The notes: generated by a model not told the origin, from the sequence alone. DNA of 64,000 nucleotides from Chloroflexia bacterium SDU3-3 (GCA_009268125.1 WBOU01000008.1:29533-93532); one strand, 5' to 3'; positions 51,913 through 61,227 are shown, counted from the first letter of the stretch. Numbers and translations are program-made.

Positions 51913-53676
51913 ATGAAACAACCCCATGTTGTCCTGCTGCTTTGTGCTAGCCTCGCCGTGATGACGGGCTGCACCCAGATCTCGATCGCCGAGGAGGAGC
52001 GCCTGCGCAGCACCACCACCGCTGTGCTGATTACCCCCACGCCGAGCGAGGTGCCGACGCCCACCGTCGCGCCGACCGTCGGCCCTACGGCGACGCCCAC
52101 GCTCACCCCCGAGCCCACCAAGCTGCCGCTGCCGCCCACGCCCGCGCCCGACGCGGCGCTCAAGGGCTTCTCGCTGTGCGATCAGGTGGCGGGCGACCCG
52201 GCGGGCGGGCGGTTCTCGGCCAGGGTGACGACGATCACCACCACGGTCGAGGCCAAGTTCGAGCGCCTAGAGCTGGGCCTGAGCGTGCCCGACAGCTCGG
52301 TGCTGCCGCACGCCCTGGCCCACTGCCTCAGCGCCGCCGATGACGCCCAGCAGATCGGCCTGCCCCAGGGCAACGAGGGCTACGCCCTGCTGATCAGCCT
52401 CGACGGCTGGCTGCACGACGACCTGTTCCGCGCCTCCACCATCACGCCCACGCTGGCGCTGAGCGGCACCACCGCGATCGCATCCGCAGGCTACCGCGTG
52501 GCCGATGGCGATGCGGGCGCGCAGCTGGCCCTGCTGCTCAAGCAGCCGCTGCCCTTCCGCGTGTCGCTGGCCCAGAACCCGCTGCGGCTGGTGGTGGAGG
52601 TGGCCAAGCAGCCTGCGATCTCCGACACCAGCGACATGCTGACCCAGGCCAGCGCGGGCAGCGCCGCCCAGCCCGCGCCGATCTACTACCTGGAGTCCGG
52701 CGACATCTGGCGCTTCGCCGATGGCAAGGCCACCAACCTCACCAGCTCGGCGGAGGTGGAGACGGCCCTGGCGGTGAGCGAGAGCGCCAAGCAGATCGCA
52801 TTCTGCCGCGTGGAGTCGGGCGCATCCGCCGATGACTCGCTGGCCACCAGCGCGCTGTGGGTGATGGGCCTGGATGGCGGCGACCCCGAGCAGCTGGCCG
52901 CGCCTGGCCGCACCTGCGCCGACCCGGCCTTCTCGCCCGATGGCAAGCGCGTGGCCTTCGCCGCCACCGACAGCGCCACCACGCCGCTGCGCTGGGGCGT
53001 GTTCACCGTGCCCGTGGCGGGCGGCGAGCCGACCCGTCTTGGCTCGCCTAGCGATGAGTGGAGCCGCTTCGCGCCGCAGTGGCTGGATGCCGACCGCCTG
53101 GTCTACGCCGCGCAGGCCGAGGACACCCGCAGCACCCTGTTCCTGGGCGCCAAGGGGGCCGAGCAGGACATCGGCGCGGCGCTGACCGTGGGCAGCACCT
53201 ACGCATCGCTGGGCAGGCCGCTGGCCAGCCCCACCGGCGCGATCGCCGTGGAGGCCCTGCGCGCCGATGGCACCGGCGCGGCGCTGCTGACCCTAGACGC
53301 CAGCGGGACGAAGCTGAGCGAGATCGCCAGCGGCTACTGGGTGCGCCCGGCGGCCTGGGGCGCGGATGGCTCGCTGTACTACCTGACCAGCGAGTGCGCG
53401 TCGAGCCTGGCCCAGAGCTACGCGCTGTTCCAGCAGCCCGCCCAGGGCCAGCCCACGCAGCTGGCCTACGGCACCACGCTGGGCGGCTTCGGCCAGTTTG
53501 TGGCCAAGGGTGGCTCGCTGGCCTACGTGGCCTACAGCCACGCCCCCGCCGCCGCGCGCGGCCCGCTGGCCGTGGCCGACCAGGGCGGCAGCAGCCTGTG
53601 GCTGATCGACACCACCAGGGGCACCCGCGCCAAACTGGTGGATGCCTCGGGGCCGGTGGCCGCGCTGGCCCAGTAG
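51913..53676 (+). CDS. Lipoprotein with PD40/TolB-like beta-propeller repeats
   Basis: A 587-residue exported lipoprotein. The lipobox is VMTGC (Cys19), followed by a Thr/Pro linker (about 40-75: TPTPSEVPTPT...). Residues from about 250 on have WD40-like/PD40 blades: ADPAFSPDGKRVAFAATD, WGVFTVPVAGGEPTRLG, RFAPQWLDADRLVYAAQ. The N-terminal 75-240 region is unrecognised. The start MKQPHVVL was chosen because the signal peptide begins there. Likely a surface or periplasmic protein-interaction module; no TolA/Pal partner is near. Confidence 0.82.
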   Translation: MKQPHVVLLLCASLAVMTGCTQISIAEEERLRSTTTAVLITPTPSEVPTPTVAPTVGPTATPTLTPEPTKLPLPPTPAPDAALKGFSLCDQVAGDPAGGRFSARVTTITTTVEAKFERLELGLSVPDSSVLPHALAHCLSAADDAQQIGLPQGNEGYALLISLDGWLHDDLFRASTITPTLALSGTTAIASAGYRVADGDAGAQLALLLKQPLPFRVSLAQNPLRLVVEVAKQPAISDTSDMLTQASAGSAAQPAPIYYLESGDIWRFADGKATNLTSSAEVETALAVSESAKQIAFCRVESGASADDSLATSALWVMGLDGGDPEQLAAPGRTCADPAFSPDGKRVAFAATDSATTPLRWGVFTVPVAGGEPTRLGSPSDEWSRFAPQWLDADRLVYAAQAEDTRSTLFLGAKGAEQDIGAALTVGSTYASLGRPLASPTGAIAVEALRADGTGAALLTLDASGTKLSEIASGYWVRPAAWGADGSLYYLTSECASSLAQSYALFQQPAQGQPTQLAYGTTLGGFGQFVAKGGSLAYVAYSHAPAAARGPLAVADQGGSSLWLIDTTRGTRAKLVDASGPVAALAQ

Positions 53677-53694
53677 CGCGCTGCGGGGCAGCAA

Positions 53695-53727
53695 AAACCG
53701 GCTGGGCGCATGCCGCCCAGCCGGTTT
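53695..53727. terminator. Bidirectional terminator
   Basis: A 14-bp perfect stem AAACCGGCTGGGCG/CGCCCAGCCGGTTT with a five-base loop between converging genes. Confidence 0.9.
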
Positions 53728-53746
53728 CTTTGTGCCAAAAAGCTGC

Positions 53747-55540
53747 CTAGCCCACCAGCTCGACAAACTGGTCGATCTGGCCCCGAATGACCCCCAGGCT
53801 GGCCCGCCAGAAGTCCACGCTGCGGATGTCGATCCCGAAGCGCGCCGCCAGCGCCGCCGCATCATCCAGCCCGGTCGAGGAGAGCAGGTCGTCGTAGATC
53901 GTCTTGAACTCCTCGGGGCTGGCCTGGTAGCGGGCGTAGAGGCCCAGGCCGAACAGCAGGCCGAACATGTAGGGGTAGTTGTAGAACAGCGAGCCGTAGT
54001 AGTGCGGCTTGGCCGCCCACATGTAGGGGTGCAGCTGCTCGGCGTCCAGCCCGTCGCCGTAGGTGGCCAGCTGGGCGTCGCGCATGATCGCGCAGAACTC
54101 GTCGGCGGAAAGCTCGCGCTCGGCGCGGCGGGCCAGCACATCGCGCTCGAACAGGAAGCGGCTGGTGATGTCCACCACCACCTGCGTCGAGTCCTGCAGC
54201 GAGGCCTCCAGGATGGCCAGCCGCTCGTCGTCCCCGGCCTGGGCCAGGGCCGCCTGCACCACGATCGTCTCGCAGAAGATGCTGGCGGTCTCGGCCAGGG
54301 TCATGGGCGTGCTGCGCTGCAGCGGCGTGCGCTGGCCCAGGTTCAGGTTGTGGTAGGCGTGGCCTAGCTCGTGGGCCAGCGTGCTGACGCCGCCGAAGGA
54401 GGGCTTGTAGTTGGTGAGGATGCGCGACTCGCCCCCGCGGATCTTCATGCAGAACGCGCCGCCCACCTTGCCCTCGCGCGGGGCCACGTCGATCCAGTTC
54501 TCGTCGAAGGCGCGCTGGGCCAGGCCGCGCAGCTTGGGCGAGAAGCTGCCGAAGTTGGCCAGGATGAACCGCTGGGCCTCGCCGTAGCTCCAGCTGCCGC
54601 CGCCGCCGCCCACGGGCGCGAACAGGTCGTAGAAGGCCAGCTTCTGCACGCCCAGCGCCCTGGCCTTGGCGCGCAGGTAGCGGCGGAAGTCGGGGAAGAA
54701 CTCGCCTGCGGCCTGCAGCATGGCATCCAGCGTGGCGCGGTCGATGTTGTTCTCGAACAGGCCGATCTCCAGCGGCTCGGCCCAGCCGCGCCGGGCGGCC
54801 AGCGTCACCACCTCGCCCTTGATGCTGTTGAGCGCCGCCGCGATCGGCACCTGCGCCCGCCGCCACGCGGCCAGCTCGCTCTCGTAGGCCCGCCTGCGCA
54901 CCTCGCGGTCTGGGTCGAAGGCCAGGTTGCGGATGTCGCTGATCGGCAGATCCTGCGCGCCCTGGCCCCTGTCGAAGGGCACCAGCAGCTGCGAGCTGAA
55001 GGTGCTGTAGAGCTTGCTCCAGGCGCTGCCGCCGGTCAGCCGTAGGTCGGCGGCCAGGTTCTCCTCGTCGGGGCCCATCAGGTGCTGCGCCCTGGCCTGG
55101 GCCTTGCGCACCACGAAGGCGTGATCGCGGGCCAGCGCCGAGCGCTCCAGCAGATCCTCGGCATCGAGCGCGCCCAGCCAGCCCACCAGCCGGGTGTCGA
55201 GCTTGGCCACGCGTACCCGCTCGCGCTGTAGCGCGCTCATTTTGGCCTGGGCCAGCTCGTTGCGCGAGTCGGTGGAGATGAAGCTGTGGAGGTAGCCGTG
55301 GATGGTGGTGATCTGCTCCGTTAGTTGGTTGAGCTGGCCGATGGCCTGCTCGAAGCTGCGCGCGGTGGCGGCGCTGGCCTCGGGCTGCGCGCCCTGGCGG
55401 ATGCCCGCCTGGTCGAACAGCTGCTCAAGCGCGCCGATCTGCTGCACGGCCTGCTCGAACGCGGCGGCCAGCTCGGGCGACTCCAGGCTGGGGAAGATCT
55501 CGGACACATCCCAGGTGGGCAGCGCTGCGGTGTCGGTCAT
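53747..55540 (-). CDS. pepF: Oligoendopeptidase F (peptidase family M3)
   Basis: A 597-residue cytoplasmic zinc peptidase for short oligopeptides. The zinc site is LAHELGHAYH near residue 387, with the third ligand expected in ETASIFCETI about 25 residues later. The N-terminal helical lid (oligopeptidase F domain) is complete and length is usual. Its ATG overlaps the stop of lysA by four bases, so the two are translationally coupled. Confidence 0.95.
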   Translation of the reverse strand: MTDTAALPTWDVSEIFPSLESPELAAAFEQAVQQIGALEQLFDQAGIRQGAQPEASAATARSFEQAIGQLNQLTEQITTIHGYLHSFISTDSRNELAQAKMSALQRERVRVAKLDTRLVGWLGALDAEDLLERSALARDHAFVVRKAQARAQHLMGPDEENLAADLRLTGGSAWSKLYSTFSSQLLVPFDRGQGAQDLPISDIRNLAFDPDREVRRRAYESELAAWRRAQVPIAAALNSIKGEVVTLAARRGWAEPLEIGLFENNIDRATLDAMLQAAGEFFPDFRRYLRAKARALGVQKLAFYDLFAPVGGGGGSWSYGEAQRFILANFGSFSPKLRGLAQRAFDENWIDVAPREGKVGGAFCMKIRGGESRILTNYKPSFGGVSTLAHELGHAYHNLNLGQRTPLQRSTPMTLAETASIFCETIVVQAALAQAGDDERLAILEASLQDSTQVVVDITSRFLFERDVLARRAERELSADEFCAIMRDAQLATYGDGLDAEQLHPYMWAAKPHYYGSLFYNYPYMFGLLFGLGLYARYQASPEEFKTIYDDLLSSTGLDDAAALAARFGIDIRSVDFWRASLGVIRGQIDQFVELVG

Positions 55541-56874
55541 TGGTTCTCTCCTTCGATCCCTGCGTCTCGTCGCGCCAGATCCTCGTAGGTCTCGCGCCGC
55601 TGGATGATCTTGGCCCTGCCGTCGCCCACCAGCAGCAGCGCTGGGCGCGGCACTAGGTTGTAGTTGCTGGCCATGCTCAGGGTGTAGGCCCCGGCGGTGG
55701 CCAGCGCCAGCAGGTCGCCGGGGGCGGCGTGGGGCAGGTGTGCATCGTGCAGCAGCACATCGCCCGACTCGCAGTAGCGCCCGGCCACGTGCACCTGCTC
55801 CTCGGCGGGGGCTGTGGGGCGGCTGGCCAGCGCGGCGGTGTACACGGCCTCGTACAGCGCGGGCCGGATGTTGTCGGCCATGCCGCCATCCACGTGCACA
55901 AACGCGCTGGCCCGGCCAGGGCCGCCCGCCAGCGGCTTGCGGGCCACCACCTCGTACAGCGCCACGCCCGCCCGCGCCACGATCGAGCGCCCCGGCTCGA
56001 TCACCAGGGTGGGCAGCGGCAGCCCGCGCGCCGCGCAGCCCGCCGCCATGGCCGCGCTCAGCGTGCGGACGAAGGCATCCAGATCGGGGGGCTGCTGGTC
56101 GGGGGTGTAGGGCACGCCCAGCCCGCCGCCCGGGCTGATCTCATCCACCACGATTCCCTGCTGGTCGCGCAGGGCCGCCGCCGCATCCAGCAGCACATCC
56201 ACGGCCCGCTGGTAGATATCGGTCTCGAACAGCTGCGACCCCAGGTGGCAGTGCAGGCCGCGCAGCCGCAGCCCGGGCGCGCCGCGCAGGATGACCGCCG
56301 CCTCGCCCAGCAGAACCAGCGGCAGCCCGAACTTCGAGTCGGCCTGGCCGGTCTGGATGTGGGCGTGGGTGTGGGCCGCGATCCCCGGCGCAACACGGAT
56401 GAGCAGCGGCTGCGGCTGGCCCGTGCGCCCCGCCGTCAGCTCGGCCAGCAGCCGCAGCTCATCCAGCGTGTCCACCACGATATTGCCCACACCTGCCGCC
56501 AGGGCCTGCTCTAGCTCGTGGCGCGGCTTGGCGTTGCCGTGCAGGTGGATGCGCTCCGCCGCGAAGCCCGCCCGCAGCGCCACCCATAGCTCGCCGCCCG
56601 ACACCACGTCGAGCGAGAGACCCTCGCTTTTCACCAGCTGGGCCACGGCGGTGTTCAGCAGCGACTTGGACGCGTAGTGGATGGCGAATGCGCCGGGGTA
56701 GTGCCGCCCCAGCGCCTCGCGGTAGGCCCGGCAGCTGGCGCGGAACGTGGCCTCGTCCAGCAGGTACAGCGGCGTGCCGTGCTCGCGGGCCAGCGCCAGC
56801 GTGTCGCAGCCGCCGATCTCCAGGTGGCCCGCCTGGTTGACGCTCGCGGTGATAGGCCAGATGTGTGTGTCCAA
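55537..56874 (-). CDS. lysA: Diaminopimelate decarboxylase
   Basis: A 445-residue PLP enzyme converting meso-diaminopimelate to lysine. The PLP lysine is in HYASKSLLN near residue 70; HCHLGSQ, GGGLGVPY, EPGRSIVA, GRYCESGDVL (active-site Cys-Glu) and SNYNLVPRPA follow in the canonical order. The C-terminal end is close to usual length. It is coupled to pepF downstream; a thiol peroxidase gene lies upstream with a terminator between. Confidence 0.93.
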   Translation of the reverse strand: MDTHIWPITASVNQAGHLEIGGCDTLALAREHGTPLYLLDEATFRASCRAYREALGRHYPGAFAIHYASKSLLNTAVAQLVKSEGLSLDVVSGGELWVALRAGFAAERIHLHGNAKPRHELEQALAAGVGNIVVDTLDELRLLAELTAGRTGQPQPLLIRVAPGIAAHTHAHIQTGQADSKFGLPLVLLGEAAVILRGAPGLRLRGLHCHLGSQLFETDIYQRAVDVLLDAAAALRDQQGIVVDEISPGGGLGVPYTPDQQPPDLDAFVRTLSAAMAAGCAARGLPLPTLVIEPGRSIVARAGVALYEVVARKPLAGGPGRASAFVHVDGGMADNIRPALYEAVYTAALASRPTAPAEEQVHVAGRYCESGDVLLHDAHLPHAAPGDLLALATAGAYTLSMASNYNLVPRPALLLVGDGRAKIIQRRETYEDLARRDAGIEGENQ

Positions 56875-56882
56875 TGTTGTTG

Positions 56883-56923
56883 AAAAACAAGCGCCAAGGG
56901 CAGGCGACGCACCGGCCCTTGGC
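56883..56923 (-). terminator. Terminator of the thiol peroxidase gene
   Basis: GCCAAGGGC (56893-56901) pairs with GCCCTTGGC (56915-56923); on the minus strand the stem is followed by TTTTT (56887-56883). Confidence 0.85.
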
Positions 56924-56946
56924 AGCCTGGATACAGGCAGGCGCTG

Positions 56947-57465
56947 CTACGCGACGACCGACTTCACGGCCTCTAGCGCGGCCTCGTAGTTCGGCTCGCT
57001 CCCGGCCACCGGCACATACTCGGCGTAGCGGATCACGCCCTGGCCGTCCACCACGAACACCGCGCGGCTGTCCAGCCGCACCTCTTTCACATGTGTGCCG
57101 TAGGCATCGCCGAACGACATGTCGCGGTGGTCCGAGAGCACCGTCACGTGCTCCACGCCCTCGGCGTTCACCCAGCGCGTCTGGGCGAAGGGCAGGTCGG
57201 CGCTCACCGTGATCAGGCTGATCTGGCCCACGAACTGCTCGATCTCTTTATCGAACCGCCGCGTCTGGATCGAGCACACGCCCGTGTCCAGCGAGGGCAC
57301 CACGCTGATCAGCGCAGGCTTGCCCGCGAACGCCTCGCTGCCCACCGTCTCGCCCTTGCCGTCGATCAGGCTGAATGCGGGCGCGGCGTCGCCCGGCTTC
57401 AGCTCCGGCCCCACTAGCGTCTTCGGACCCCAGAAATTGAACGCCTCTGGTCGCTCCTGTGCCAT
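56947..57465 (-). CDS. tpx: Thiol peroxidase (Tpx-type peroxiredoxin) lacking the resolving cysteine
   Basis: A 172-residue peroxiredoxin reducing hydroperoxides. The peroxidatic cysteine is Cys64 in VPSLDTGVCSIQTRRF, the Tpx signature. The usual resolving cysteine in the SADLPFAQSRFC motif is replaced: the sequence reads SADLPFAQTRWVNAEG, with Val99 in its place. No other cysteine is present. It should therefore work as a 1-Cys enzyme with an external thiol as reductant. Confidence 0.92.
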   Translation of the reverse strand: MAQERPEAFNFWGPKTLVGPELKPGDAAPAFSLIDGKGETVGSEAFAGKPALISVVPSLDTGVCSIQTRRFDKEIEQFVGQISLITVSADLPFAQTRWVNAEGVEHVTVLSDHRDMSFGDAYGTHVKEVRLDSRAVFVVDGQGVIRYAEYVPVAGSEPNYEAALEAVKSVVA

Positions 57466-57640
57466 GGTCTATCTCCTCTTCTTCCCATACAGGCGGTATC
57501 AGATGGCTCTGTGCTTGCGCAGCGCGATTGTAGGATTCCCGCCCGGCCTTGTCAACCGCACAAGGGCCGATCGCCTAGCGATTTTGCGCATTCTGCTCAA
57601 TTATTCGGGGGCAGCTTTACCATGAAGACCCGAAGATTTT

Positions 57641-58137
57641 TCACCACGAAGGCGCGAAGGCACGAAGGGGTGAAATGATATGGGTGGCTCGGTTATGTGA
57701 AAGAAATGGTGCGAAGATGAATAGAATAGCGCGAAGATAGATAGAAGGGCACGAAGGGGTGACGGAAGGCCGCGAAGGGATGGCAGCAGGCCGCGAAGGG
57801 ATGACGGAAGAGCATGAAGGGATGACGGAAGACCGCGAAGGGGTGACGGAAGGGCACGAAGGAGTGGCAGCAGGCCGCGAAGGGGTGACGGAAGGGCACG
57901 AAGGGATGACAGCAGGCCGCGAAGGAGTGGCAGCAGGCCGCGAAGGAGTGGCAGCAGGCCGCGAAGGGGTGACAGAAGGGCTGGAAGGGGTGACGGAAGA
58001 GTACGAAGGAGCTATAGAATCTTGGAGCCTTGGCGTCTTGGTGGTAAGACAACCCCTTCGCGCCTTGGAGCCTTGGTGGTAAAACGGCTCCTTCGTGCCT
58101 TCGCGTCTTCGTGGTATTCGTTCTCTTCGTGGTGAAC
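57641..58137. repeat. Repeat island: dispersed 'CACGAAGG' words flanking a 21-bp minisatellite
   Basis: A 21-bp unit of the form GTGACGGAAGGCCGCGAAGGG and variants is repeated about 14 times from 57717 to 58010, the first two copies degenerate. On the left is ACCACGAAGGCGCGAAGGCA (from 57643) and on the right inverted copies of the same words (58050-58137), so the island is framed by inverted repeats. Period 21 keeps frames open on both strands, giving heptapeptide repeats, but no start signals or composition support a gene. Nothing else is seen in 57466-58215. Confidence 0.85.
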
Positions 58138-58215
58138 CGATTACCCCAGAGCGGTTGCGTCGCATCGGGCGTGGTGCTAGAATCGGCTTGAGAAAAGTAA
58201 CCGCGAGGAGCCACC

Positions 58216-59406
58216 ATGGCCGAGCGTTTTGTGTATCTAGATCATGCCGCCACCACCCCTGCCGACCCAGAAGTGGTGGCCGCCATGCTGCCCTACTTCA
58301 CCGAGCAGTTTGGCAACCCATCCAGCATCCACCAGGCGGGCCGCGCCGCCCTGGCCGCGCTGGATCAGTCGCGCGAGACCGTGGCCCGCGTGCTCAACGC
58401 CCACCGCAAGGAGATCGTCTTCACCGGCGGTGGCTCCGAGGCCGACAACCTGGCCGTCAAGGGCGTGGCCCAGGCCCTGCGGCTGGCCGGGCGCGGCGGC
58501 CACGTCATCACCAGCGCCATCGAGCACCACGCGGTGCTGAACGCCGTCGAGTCGCTGGCCGAGCAGGGCTTCGAGACCACCGTGCTGCCGGTGGATGCGC
58601 GCGGCCTGGTGCGCCCCGACGACCTGCGCGCCGCCATCCGCCCCGACACCGCGATCGTCTCGATCATGTATGCCAACAACGAGATCGGCACCATCCAGCC
58701 GATCGCCGAGCTTGGCACCATCTGCCATCAGGCCGGGGTGATCTTCCACACCGACGCGGTGCAGGCCGCCGGATCGCTGACGCTGGACGTTCAGGCCCTC
58801 AACGTCGATCTGCTCAGCATCGCCGCGCACAAGTTCTACGGCCCCAAGGGCGTGGGCGCGCTCTATGTGCGCCACGGCGTCCCGCTCAGCCCCCAGGTCA
58901 ACGGCGGCGGGCAGGAAAGGCGGCGGCGCGCTGGCACCGAGAACATCGCGGGCATCGTGGGCCTGGCCCACGCGCTGGCCAGCGCCGAGGCCAGCCGCCA
59001 GCAGTACCTGGCCCACTGCCAGCCCCTGCGCGACCGGCTGATCGGCCAGATCCTAGAGCGCGTGCCCTTCACCGCGCTCAACGGCGACGACGCCCAGCGC
59101 CTGCCCAACAATGTCAACATCGCCTTCGACTACATTGAGGGCGAGAGCCTGCTGCTGCTGCTCGACCAGCAGGGCATCGCCGCATCCAGCGGCTCGGCCT
59201 GCACCAGCGGCGCGCTGGAGGCCTCGCATGTGCTGCTGGCCCTGGGCAGCCCTGAGGAGCAGGCGGTCGGCTCGGTGCGCTTCACCCTGGGCAAGCACAC
59301 CACCGCCGAGGATGTCGAGTACGTGCTTGAGACGCTGCCGCCCTTGGTCGAGCGGCTGCGCTCGGTGTCGCCAGCCTACCGCGAGCGCGTGGCCGCCCTG
59401 GCCTAG
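58216..59406 (+). CDS. nifS: Cysteine desulfurase (NifS/IscS type)
   Basis: A 396-residue PLP enzyme mobilising sulfur from cysteine. FVYLDHAATTPADPEV opens the fold, FTGGGSEADNLA and SAIEHHAVL (PLP-stacking His) follow, the PLP lysine is in AAHKFYGPKGVGALYV near residue 206, and the persulfide cysteine is in SSGSACTSG near 326 on a long loop (group I). GAGGAG precedes the ATG. No IscU, Fdx or Rrf2 gene is adjacent, so its sulfur acceptor is unknown. It overlaps the converging DUF421 gene by four bases. Confidence 0.94.
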   Translation: MAERFVYLDHAATTPADPEVVAAMLPYFTEQFGNPSSIHQAGRAALAALDQSRETVARVLNAHRKEIVFTGGGSEADNLAVKGVAQALRLAGRGGHVITSAIEHHAVLNAVESLAEQGFETTVLPVDARGLVRPDDLRAAIRPDTAIVSIMYANNEIGTIQPIAELGTICHQAGVIFHTDAVQAAGSLTLDVQALNVDLLSIAAHKFYGPKGVGALYVRHGVPLSPQVNGGGQERRRRAGTENIAGIVGLAHALASAEASRQQYLAHCQPLRDRLIGQILERVPFTALNGDDAQRLPNNVNIAFDYIEGESLLLLLDQQGIAASSGSACTSGALEASHVLLALGSPEEQAVGSVRFTLGKHTTAEDVEYVLETLPPLVERLRSVSPAYRERVAALA

Positions 59407-59993
59407 CGCCCCAGCCGCGCCAGCGCCGCCCGGATCTCGGCCATCTCGCCCGCCAGCCTGTCCAGCCGATCGAGCAGCTCCTGCTGGCGCTGCTCGTCCT
59501 CGGTGGGGCGCTTGCGCGTGAAGATGAACGACCCGGCGCTGTTGATGTCGGCGCTCTCCACCTCATCCAGCGTGTCGAAGCCCTGGGCGCGCGCCGCCAC
59601 CAGCAGCTGGTGGCGGGTGATCAGCTCCTTCTTCAGCTGGCCCTCGTTCAGCCTGCCGTTCTGGATCAGGATCTCCTCCTCGCCCTCCAGTGAGCGCTCC
59701 GCCGCCTGGTGGCGGTAGAAGAAGCGCACCACCAGCTGGTTGAATCCGATCAGCACCACCGCGCCCAGCGCCCCGCCGAGCAGCGAGTTGTCGTCGCCGA
59801 TGATCGCGTTCTGCACGGTGTTTGAGAGCATCAGCAGCAGCACGAGGTCGAACGGGTTGAGCTGCGCCAGCTCGCGCCGACCCGCCAGCCGCAGCAGCCC
59901 CAGCAGCAGCAGGTAGACCACGATAGTGCGCAGCACTTTTTCCACCACCGGCATATCCAGCCGGAACATATCGGCCAGCATCGAGGGGATCAT
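59403..59993 (-). CDS. DUF421 (YetF/YcaP-like) membrane protein
   Basis: A 196-residue protein with two or three N-terminal membrane helices (about 18-38, 48-65, 68-88) and the DUF421 cytoplasmic domain: GRRELAQLNPFDLVLLLMLSNTVQNAIIG and IQNGRLNEGQLKKELITRHQLLVAARAQG. A Gln/Arg/Glu-rich coiled-coil tail follows. Function unknown. Its ATG overlaps the upstream IMPACT gene by four bases (ATGA). Confidence 0.9.
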   Translation of the reverse strand: MIPSMLADMFRLDMPVVEKVLRTIVVYLLLLGLLRLAGRRELAQLNPFDLVLLLMLSNTVQNAIIGDDNSLLGGALGAVVLIGFNQLVVRFFYRHQAAERSLEGEEEILIQNGRLNEGQLKKELITRHQLLVAARAQGFDTLDEVESADINSAGSFIFTRKRPTEDEQRQQELLDRLDRLAGEMAEIRAALARLGR

Positions 59994-60598
59994 GCCTGCT
60001 CCTCGGCGATCTCGGCCCGCCCCGCCGTCAGCTCGGTGATAGCGTGCGACAGCGGGGCGGCCTGGGCCTGCGGTAAAACGACCGTCAGCGTGACATCGGC
60101 GGCGAACTGCTCGTCGGCGATCGCGCCCTCGTGGGCGGCGATCAGGCGGCGGATCGGCTCGAAGTGGCTGTAGTCGAAGGCTACAAGCAGGCGGCTGCGG
60201 GCGATCTTCTCCACGCGGGCCACCTTGGCCAGGATGTCCTTGGCCGCATCGCCGTAGGCGTGCACCAGCCCGCCCGTGCCCAGCAGCGTGCCGCCGAAGT
60301 AGCGCGTCACCACCACCGTCACATCGCCCAGGCCGCTGCCCTTCACCACGCTCAGCACCGGCCTGCCCGCCGTACCCGATGGCTCGCCGTCATCGCTCAT
60401 GCCCATGGTGGTGGTCGCGCCGTGGCCCACCACGAAGGCGTAGACGTGGTGGGTGGCGTCCGGCATCTCGGCCCGCACGGCGGCGATAAACGCCTTGGCC
60501 TCCTCCACGGTTGGGGTGGGGGCCGCGCTGGCGATAAAGCGCGAGTTCGAGACCCGGATCTCGCTGCGGGCGGCCTCGGCGGGGATGAAGTTTGGCAT
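59990..60598 (-). CDS. IMPACT/YigZ (UPF0029) family protein
   Basis: A 202-residue protein. The family core is ATHHVYAFVVGHG, followed by MSDDGEPSGTAGRPVL and VVVTRYFGGTLLGTGGLVHAYG. A C-terminal DUF1949-type domain follows. Homologues are linked to translation control; the exact role is not settled. The start MPNFIPAEA has GAGAGAG upstream. It is coupled to the DUF421 gene and follows a DUF45 gene by 14 bp. Confidence 0.93.
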   Translation of the reverse strand: MPNFIPAEAARSEIRVSNSRFIASAAPTPTVEEAKAFIAAVRAEMPDATHHVYAFVVGHGATTTMGMSDDGEPSGTAGRPVLSVVKGSGLGDVTVVVTRYFGGTLLGTGGLVHAYGDAAKDILAKVARVEKIARSRLLVAFDYSHFEPIRRLIAAHEGAIADEQFAADVTLTVVLPQAQAAPLSHAITELTAGRAEIAEEQA

Positions 60599-60612
60599 AG
60601 CTCTCTCGCGGT

Positions 60613-61227
60613 CTACTCTTCGGCGCTGGAATGATCGGCGCTGGGCGCGGCGCTCAGCAGCGAGCGCTCCAGCGGCGGCAGGGTCTCCCAGTTGCGGCCC
60701 AGCCATGTGACGCCCGCCAGGAAGGCGTCGGCCTTCTCGACCTCGGGGTCCACGCTGCGCACCAGCGCCCAGAACGCATCCGAGTGGTCGAAGTGAATGA
60801 CGTGGGCCAGCTCGTGGGCGATCACCGACTCCAGCACGTAGCGCGGCATGTGGCGCAGCGCCGCGTGCAGGCGGATGGTGCGGGTGCCCCGGCTGTAGCT
60901 GCCCCAGCGGGCGCGCTGCGTGGTGGAAAACTGCACGTGGGCCACCTCGGGGCGCTGCGGGAAGCGCGCCGCCACGCGCTGGGCCAGGGCCAGCGCATCC
61001 CCCTCGGCGTTGATCTGGTGGGCGGCCACGCGCCGCAGCAGCTTGCGCGCCATGTCGGGGATCAGCCGGTCGAGGTCGGCCTGGGGCATGCGGGTCGGCG
61101 CGCTGACCGACAGGGTCGAGCCGCGCAGGCGCGCGTTGACATTCTTTACCGCCTTACGGACCACATGCACCGTCAGGGTAGTGCCCTCGACCGTGATCGT
61201 CTTGCTGTGGGAGGGTTCTTTGCTCAT
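60613..61227 (-). CDS. DUF45 (YgjP-like) metallopeptidase
   Basis: A 204-residue protein with the WLM/SprT-like zinc motif IAHELAHVIHFDHSDAFW near residues 136-153, preceded by ARWGSYSRGTRTIRLHAALRHMP, typical of YgjP/DUF45. It should be a cytoplasmic zinc hydrolase; substrate unknown. It is the first gene of a three-gene minus-strand operon with IMPACT and DUF421, and its N terminus begins MSKEPSHSK. Confidence 0.9.
   Translation of the reverse strand: MSKEPSHSKTITVEGTTLTVHVVRKAVKNVNARLRGSTLSVSAPTRMPQADLDRLIPDMARKLLRRVAAHQINAEGDALALAQRVAARFPQRPEVAHVQFSTTQRARWGSYSRGTRTIRLHAALRHMPRYVLESVIAHELAHVIHFDHSDAFWALVRSVDPEVEKADAFLAGVTWLGRNWETLPPLERSLLSAAPSADHSSAEE

Noticed and set aside
57641..58165. 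Heptad-repeat protein genes on either strand of the minisatellite
   Set aside because: Frames are open because the period is 21; no start signals, and flanks are intergenic repeats.
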